Of a stretch of DNA of 64,000 nt, positions 59,757-64,000 are shown piece after piece (positions within the stretch are counted from its first letter, which is position 1; the number at the start of each line of letters is the position of its first letter). The notes beneath the pieces are model-generated. The model did not search any database and had not been told where the DNA came from. It was given only the letters and a program-made list of their open reading frames with translations. Made by a program: the position numbers and the translations under genes. Where the stretch lies: contig CAMDRT010000017.1 in the NCBI GenBank assembly GCA_945906815.1, positions 1 to 64,000 on the forward strand. Direction: 5' to 3'. The DNA comes from Bordetella parapertussis (GTDB lineage Bacteria > Pseudomonadota > Gammaproteobacteria > Burkholderiales > SG8-41).

Positions 59757-61469
59757 ATGTCCACCTACCGTCCTACCATCACCGGCGCACGTCACATGAT
59801 TTCGGCAGGCCACTATTCCGGCACGCACGCCGGTTTTCAGATACTGGAGGCCGGCGGCAACGCGATAGATGCGGGGGTCGCGGCGGGCATGGCGCTGAGT
59901 ATTTTGCAAACGGACCGGGTCAATTTCGCCGGCGTCGCGCCGATCATGATTTACCTTGCAGCCACGCGCGAAGTGCTCAACATCGATGGCCTCGGCACCT
60001 GGCCCAAAGCAGCATCCATCGATTATTTTCGCGAAAAACACGGCGGTAAAATGCCGCCCGGCATACTGCGCACGGTGATGCCGGCGGCACCGGCCGCGTG
60101 GATCATGGCGCTGGAACGCTACGGCACTATGCGCTTTGGTGAGGTCGCGCGCGAAGCGACGCGGCTTGCGCGTGAGGGCTTCGCCATGCATGGTTTCATG
60201 GCTGAATATATTTCAGATCACGTTGCAAGTTACCAGCGCTGGCCGTCGAGTGCGGCGGTGTTTTTGCCCCACGGCCGGCCGCCGCAGGTGGGCGAGCGCT
60301 TCGTGCAAACAGAGCTGTCCGCTTCGTTGCAATACATGATCGACGAGGAAGCCGCGCACAGCAGCAAGGGCCGCACGGCGGGCCTCAAGGCTGCGCGCGA
60401 CGCTTTTTACAAGGGTGACATTGCGCAAAAAATCGCGCGTTATCACCACGACAACGGCGGCTGGGTGACGGCGGATGACCTCGCTGACTACCAAGTCAGT
60501 TTTGAAACACCGGTGCATACGAATTTTCACGGCATTGAACTCTATGCCTGCGGGCCGTGGTCGCAGGGCCCGGTATTGCCGCAGACGTTGAACCTGCTGT
60601 CGGGCTTTGATTTGAAGGCGATGGGCCACAACTCAGCGGCGTATGTGCATACCCTCACCGAAGCGTTGAAGCTGTCGTTCGCCGACCGCCACCGTTATTA
60701 CGGCGATCCCAAATTCGTGAAGGTGCCGCTCGATGTGTTGTTGTCGCCGGCCTACGCTGCCGAACGCAGGAAGCTCATCCGCGCTGATGGGGCGGCGGCG
60801 GGCATGCCCGCCGCCGGTGATATTGCCGGTTACGCGCCGGCAACACCCTTGCCGGCGGCCACCCCAGGGGACGCAAATCCGCCGCCGGATACCTCGTACG
60901 TGTGCGTGGTGGATCGCCACGGCAACGCGTTTTCAGCCACGCCCAGCGACGGCTCCAGCGCCATGCCGGTAATCCCGGGCACGGGGCTGTGTCCCTCGTC
61001 GCGCGGCTCGCAGTCGTCGACCGACCCCGCACACCCCGCTGCGCTGGCACCGGGCAAGCGGCCGCGCCTGACGCCGAATCCGGCGCTGGCGTTAAAAGAC
61101 GGCAAGCTGTTCATGCCGTTTGGTTCGCCCGGCAATGACGTTCAGCCGCAGGCGATGACGCAGGTATTTCTCAATATGGTGGTGTTCGGCATGGAACCGC
61201 AAGCCGCGGTGGAAGCGCCACGCTTCGCGAGCTACAGTTATCCGAGTTCGTCCGCGCCGCACGATTATCATCCGGGGCAACTAAACCTCGAAGCGCGTTT
61301 TGATAAAGCGGTGACGGAAAAACTCGCGCAGCTGGGACACCAGATCGCGCCGTGGCAGGAGGTCGAATGGCGCGCTGGCGCGGTATGCGCGATACGCGTG
61401 AACGAGGAAAACGGATTACTGGAAGGGGCGGCCGATCCGCGACGCCCATGTTACGCCTTGGGCATCTGA
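59757..61469 (+). CDS. Gamma-glutamyltransferase-like Ntn hydrolase
   Basis: 570 residues. Gamma-glutamyltransferase fold: N-terminal ISAGHYSGTHAGFQILEAGG, a predicted autocleavage site PPPDTSYVCVVDRHGN with Thr379 as new N-terminal nucleophile, and GSPGNDVQPQAMTQVFLNMV. No signal peptide is visible, so it is probably cytoplasmic, unlike classical GGT. It may cleave gamma-glutamyl or other amide bonds. It follows the three dehydrogenase genes by 12 bases and likely belongs to their operon. Confidence 0.88.
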   Translation: MSTYRPTITGARHMISAGHYSGTHAGFQILEAGGNAIDAGVAAGMALSILQTDRVNFAGVAPIMIYLAATREVLNIDGLGTWPKAASIDYFREKHGGKMPPGILRTVMPAAPAAWIMALERYGTMRFGEVAREATRLAREGFAMHGFMAEYISDHVASYQRWPSSAAVFLPHGRPPQVGERFVQTELSASLQYMIDEEAAHSSKGRTAGLKAARDAFYKGDIAQKIARYHHDNGGWVTADDLADYQVSFETPVHTNFHGIELYACGPWSQGPVLPQTLNLLSGFDLKAMGHNSAAYVHTLTEALKLSFADRHRYYGDPKFVKVPLDVLLSPAYAAERRKLIRADGAAAGMPAAGDIAGYAPATPLPAATPGDANPPPDTSYVCVVDRHGNAFSATPSDGSSAMPVIPGTGLCPSSRGSQSSTDPAHPAALAPGKRPRLTPNPALALKDGKLFMPFGSPGNDVQPQAMTQVFLNMVVFGMEPQAAVEAPRFASYSYPSSSAPHDYHPGQLNLEARFDKAVTEKLAQLGHQIAPWQEVEWRAGAVCAIRVNEENGLLEGAADPRRPCYALGI

Positions 61470-61474
61470 TGGCA

Positions 61475-61913
61475 TGGGTTAAGCCGGTCGCGCGCGTGCT
61501 CCCCGCTGCGCCAGCCAGGCAGGCGCTGCCGTTGCAACACCTCGCAAAGCTGCGCCAGCAGGTTCCTGCCTGGCGCACTGGCAGCGCCGGGTTACTGCGC
61601 GAATTGCGCGATGCGGAATGATTTATCTGGATACCAGTTTTTTGACCCCGCTATTTCGATAGGAAGCCACTTCCGCAAAGGTCGCGAATTTTCTTGCTTG
61701 ACAGGCAGCGGGGACTCTGGCGGTGAGCAAGTGGGCATCTGTCGAATTTGCAAGCTTGACGTCGCTCACTTTGCTAGCCAACTGCGCGGACCCGACGCGC
61801 TGCATCTGGCGGTTGCGCATAGTAACGGCGTGGAATTTGTCGCCACTCTGGACAACGGCATGCTTGCTGCGGCGAAGAGGCTGAAGATTGCCGCGAAGCG
61901 CGTGATCCGCTAA
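61475..61913 (+). pseudogene. Dead Phd/VapB-VapC toxin-antitoxin remnant
   Basis: The first part, KPVARVLPAAPARQALPLQH to TGSAGLLRELRDAE (stop 61619-61621), is the C-terminal half of a Phd/VapB antitoxin; its N-terminus is lost. A vapC follows at 61619: MIYLDTSFLTPLFR, TAG, EATSAKVANFLA, TGA, then SKWASVEFASLTSL, a frameshift, and GPDALHLAVAHSNGVEFVAT to the stop at 61913. The PIN core between FASL and GPDALHLA is deleted. Two in-frame stops, a deletion and the frameshift show it is not functional. It overlaps the MFS stop by four bases. Confidence 0.72.
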
Positions 61914-63205
61914 CAGGCTTGCCCAGGCCGCAGCGCATGCCCGCGCCGCGCGCGGTAGATGAGAAATCCGACGATGCTGATGTTGAGCAGGTTCCATGCG
62001 GTGCCGTTGAGGAATGCGGCGCGATAGGAACCGGTGAGGTCGAAGACCGCACCGGACATCCAGCCGCCCAGCGCCATGCCCAATAGCGAGGCCATCAGCA
62101 CAGTGCCGACGCGTATGCCGGCTTCCCGCGGCGTGAAAAACTGGCGCACGATCAGCGCATAGCTGGGGACGATACCCCCCTGAAACAGTCCGAACATCGC
62201 TGACACTACATAGAGCGATGCGATGCCGTCGGTGAAAAGAAACATCAGCAAAGCGATGCCCTGCAAGATCGAGCCCACCATCAGGGTGCTGAGGCCGCCG
62301 ATGTGATCAGACAGCCAGCCCGAGACCAGGCGGCTGACCACACCCGCTGCCATCATCAGAGACAGCATCTCGGCACCGCGCGCCGCACCGAAACCCAGAT
62401 CGCTGCAGTAAGCCACGATGTGCACCTGCGGCATCGACATGGCCACACAGCACGCGACGCCTGCGACACACAGCAAGCCTTGCAGCATGGCAGGAGAAAA
62501 TCCCAACGGCCGCGATGGGTCCGCTCCGGGCGGCGGCTCAAACGGCCGCGCAGGCGTCGACGCTGTGACCATCGGCAAGGGTGTCACTGCGGGTGGCCGC
62601 CGGCGCAATACCAGCGCAAGCGGCAGCATGGTGAACAGGCAGAACACGCCCATGCCGATGTAGGTCTGGCGCCAGCCTGCGTGGTCGACGAAATACTGGA
62701 TGACGGGCGCCCATACGGCGCCCGCGATGTAGTTGCCGCTCATGCAGATGGCCACGGCAATGCCGCGGCGGCGCGTGAACCACTGCGAGGTGTCGGCCGC
62801 GAGGGGTGCGAAGGTGGCCGAGGTGCCCAGCAGTCCGATCATCACGCCCTGTGCAAGGCTGAAGTAAAGCAGGTTGCTGGCCGAACCGGCAGCAATAAAG
62901 CCCGCGCTCAAGAACATCGCGCCCAGCATTACCGGCACCATCACGCCGTAGCGGTCCGCCAGGCGGCCCATCAATATGCCGCCGAAACCGAAGCCGATCA
63001 TCGACAGCGTGTAGGGTAGCGATGCATCGCCGCGGGTGACGCCAAACTCGGTCTGTATGCGCGGCAGTACCACGCTGATGGTGTAGATGCCGGAGCCGCC
63101 GATGGTCATCAGCAGCAGCGACGCGCACAGACGCGCCCATGCGTAGGGGGATTCGATGTCGCGCGACGCGGTGGTTGATGGCTGGTGGGTGGTGGGGATA
63201 TCCAT
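61910..63205 (-). CDS. MFS transporter (monocarboxylate/OFA-like)
   Basis: 431 residues with 12 TM segments. N-terminal half: GIYTISVVLPRIQTEFGVTR, motif A GGILMGRLADRYGVMVPVML. The cytoplasmic loop between halves is Pro/Ala-rich, and the second half starts MSMPQVHIVAYCSDLGFGAA. These resemble the OFA/monocarboxylate group (oxalate-formate, pyruvate). Substrate unknown; it may import a substrate for the GGT/dehydrogenase operon. The serine hydrolase follows upstream on the same strand, 12 bases away. Confidence 0.9.
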   Translation of the reverse strand: MDIPTTHQPSTTASRDIESPYAWARLCASLLLMTIGGSGIYTISVVLPRIQTEFGVTRGDASLPYTLSMIGFGFGGILMGRLADRYGVMVPVMLGAMFLSAGFIAAGSASNLLYFSLAQGVMIGLLGTSATFAPLAADTSQWFTRRRGIAVAICMSGNYIAGAVWAPVIQYFVDHAGWRQTYIGMGVFCLFTMLPLALVLRRRPPAVTPLPMVTASTPARPFEPPPGADPSRPLGFSPAMLQGLLCVAGVACCVAMSMPQVHIVAYCSDLGFGAARGAEMLSLMMAAGVVSRLVSGWLSDHIGGLSTLMVGSILQGIALLMFLFTDGIASLYVVSAMFGLFQGGIVPSYALIVRQFFTPREAGIRVGTVLMASLLGMALGGWMSGAVFDLTGSYRAAFLNGTAWNLLNISIVGFLIYRARRGHALRPGQAC

Positions 63206-63217
63206 AATCTCGATAAA

Positions 63218-64000
63218 TCAGTGAATTGCCGCAATCACCTTGCCGATAAACGCATTCAGCGATGCGGTGGAATCGATCCAGCGCACCACCATCAGCAAGT
63301 CGTTTTGAATATCCACGTATACGATATTCTGGCCTGCGCCGTTGAAGGTGACTGCGGATTCGGGGGCGGCTGGCAGGCGCTTTTGACTCGGGTTGAGGTA
63401 CCAATTGGCAAAGCCGTATTCCGCGTTGGCAGTGCCGGGGGTACGTGCCATGCGTATCCATTCGGGCGCGACGATCTGGCGGCCGTTCCATTGCCCGCCG
63501 CGCAGGAACAAATAGCCGAAGCGCGCCATGTCCCAGGCATGGATGAACATGCCGCCGCCATAATGTCCGCCGCCAGACACCGACTGCATGCGCTGTCCGT
63601 CGAGTGCGACCCAGGAATTCTCATAGCCTAACCAGCGCCAGGTAGTGGAGGCGCCGATCGGCTCCATGACCTGTTCGCGCAACACCTCCGGCAGCGGGCG
63701 GCGCCACACCTGCAGCGTCGCCAATGCCAAGGCGTTGATGCGCACATCGTTGTACTTGTAGCGGGTGCCCGGCGCATACAATTTGCGGTTGGCCCATTCC
63801 TCCGGCTTGCCTTCCGGCCGGTCGGCCCAATCCGGCTTGCCCCACAGCGTGCCCTGCCAGTCGCTGGTCTGGCGCAGCATATGATCCCAGGTGATCGGCT
63901 GGTTATGCGGTGCGTGAAAGAGTGTCACGTCGGCTGGCATGTAACCCGCCATCCGGTCATTGACGTCACGGATCAGTCCCTGCTGCCACGCCAGCCCTAC
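63218..64000 (-). CDS. Beta-lactamase-fold serine hydrolase, C-terminal part
   Basis: About 260 residues are present; the frame continues open past base 64000, so the N-terminus and the SxxK site lie outside. The segment TWDHMLRQTSDWQGTLWGKP and YKYNDVRINALALATLQVWR (Tyr of the YxN motif) and the SGGGHYGGGMFIHAWDMARF region fit class C beta-lactamase/esterase/aminopeptidase relatives, with the VTFNGAGQNIVYVD C-terminal block in place of the KTG triad. Substrate unknown. It is transcribed toward the MFS gene with 12 bases between. Confidence 0.8.
   Translation of the reverse strand, partial: VGLAWQQGLIRDVNDRMAGYMPADVTLFHAPHNQPITWDHMLRQTSDWQGTLWGKPDWADRPEGKPEEWANRKLYAPGTRYKYNDVRINALALATLQVWRRPLPEVLREQVMEPIGASTTWRWLGYENSWVALDGQRMQSVSGGGHYGGGMFIHAWDMARFGYLFLRGGQWNGRQIVAPEWIRMARTPGTANAEYGFANWYLNPSQKRLPAAPESAVTFNGAGQNIVYVDIQNDLLMVVRWIDSTASLNAFIGKVIAAIH

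Noticed and set aside
1-64000. tRNA, rRNA or complete insertion sequence
   Set aside because: No cloverleaf, rRNA-like or transposase sequence was recognised by eye; a tRNA/IS search tool would be decisive.

Overview
The window looks like chromosomal DNA of a GC-rich (roughly 60 percent) betaproteobacterium, probably of the Burkholderiales or a related uncultured lineage. The best clue is the set of six Bug-type (TctC-like) periplasmic solute-binding proteins without their membrane partners, an expansion typical of that group. Coxiella-like or Gram-positive features, rRNA, tRNA, CRISPR arrays, complete insertion sequences and prophage genes were not seen. The content is catabolic and accessory: oxidases, dehydratases, hydrolases, transporters, metal resistance and several toxin-antitoxin (TA) pairs.

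Layout. 1-3457 (minus): end-truncated xanthine-dehydrogenase-type FAD subunit, two Bug proteins and a class II aldolase. 3705-5402 (plus): cobalt-type nitrile hydratase alpha, beta and activator. 5457-7964: a decayed island bounded by two copies of a 104-bp hairpin repeat. It holds a class II aldolase fragment, a short ORF that looks like a fusion of the ends of defence genes, a frameshifted gene, an intact UPF0175/DUF3368 TA pair and a DUF499 ATPase cut off before its P-loop. 7991-13242: an MFS exporter, then a four-gene operon (alpha/beta hydrolase, flavin monooxygenase, second hydrolase, double-hotdog dehydratase). 13479-20525 (minus): coxS-coxM-coxL2-Bug-coxL1, a molybdenum hydroxylase operon with a duplicated large subunit. 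20712-27532: two Bug proteins, a DUF6901-like protein, a MaoC hydratase, hypotheticals and tandem cupins. 27575-30654: VapBC, an orphan DNA methyltransferase and a universal stress protein. 30698-34530 (minus): glcDEF. 34603-39311 (plus): Bug-hyuB-hyuA. 39449-48366 (minus): copper/metal resistance cluster (CDF transporter, small His-rich proteins, TolC-like lipoprotein, multicopper oxidase, cupredoxin, CusF-like protein, Cu-ATPase) with a SAF-domain dehydrogenase behind it. 48488-49668: YnfA and a toxin-first RelE/XRE pair with a shortened toxin. 49761-53400 (minus): beta-propeller and two TPR secreted proteins. 53607-55102 (minus): VapBC followed closely by a bicupin. 55276-64000: M20 peptidase, a three-component FAD/[2Fe-2S] dehydrogenase like HcnABC or D-hydroxyproline dehydrogenase, a gamma-glutamyltransferase-like Ntn hydrolase, a dead VapBC, an MFS transporter and the end of a beta-lactamase-fold hydrolase.

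How it fits together. Most operons couple a capture or transport protein (Bug, MFS) with a small oxidative or hydrolytic module, which suggests a generalist scavenger of organic acids, amides, nitriles, hydantoins and modified amino acids. TA pairs and gene debris sit between these modules, marking sites of past insertion and loss. The strongest candidate for a second look is the repeat-bounded defence remnant at 5457-7964.
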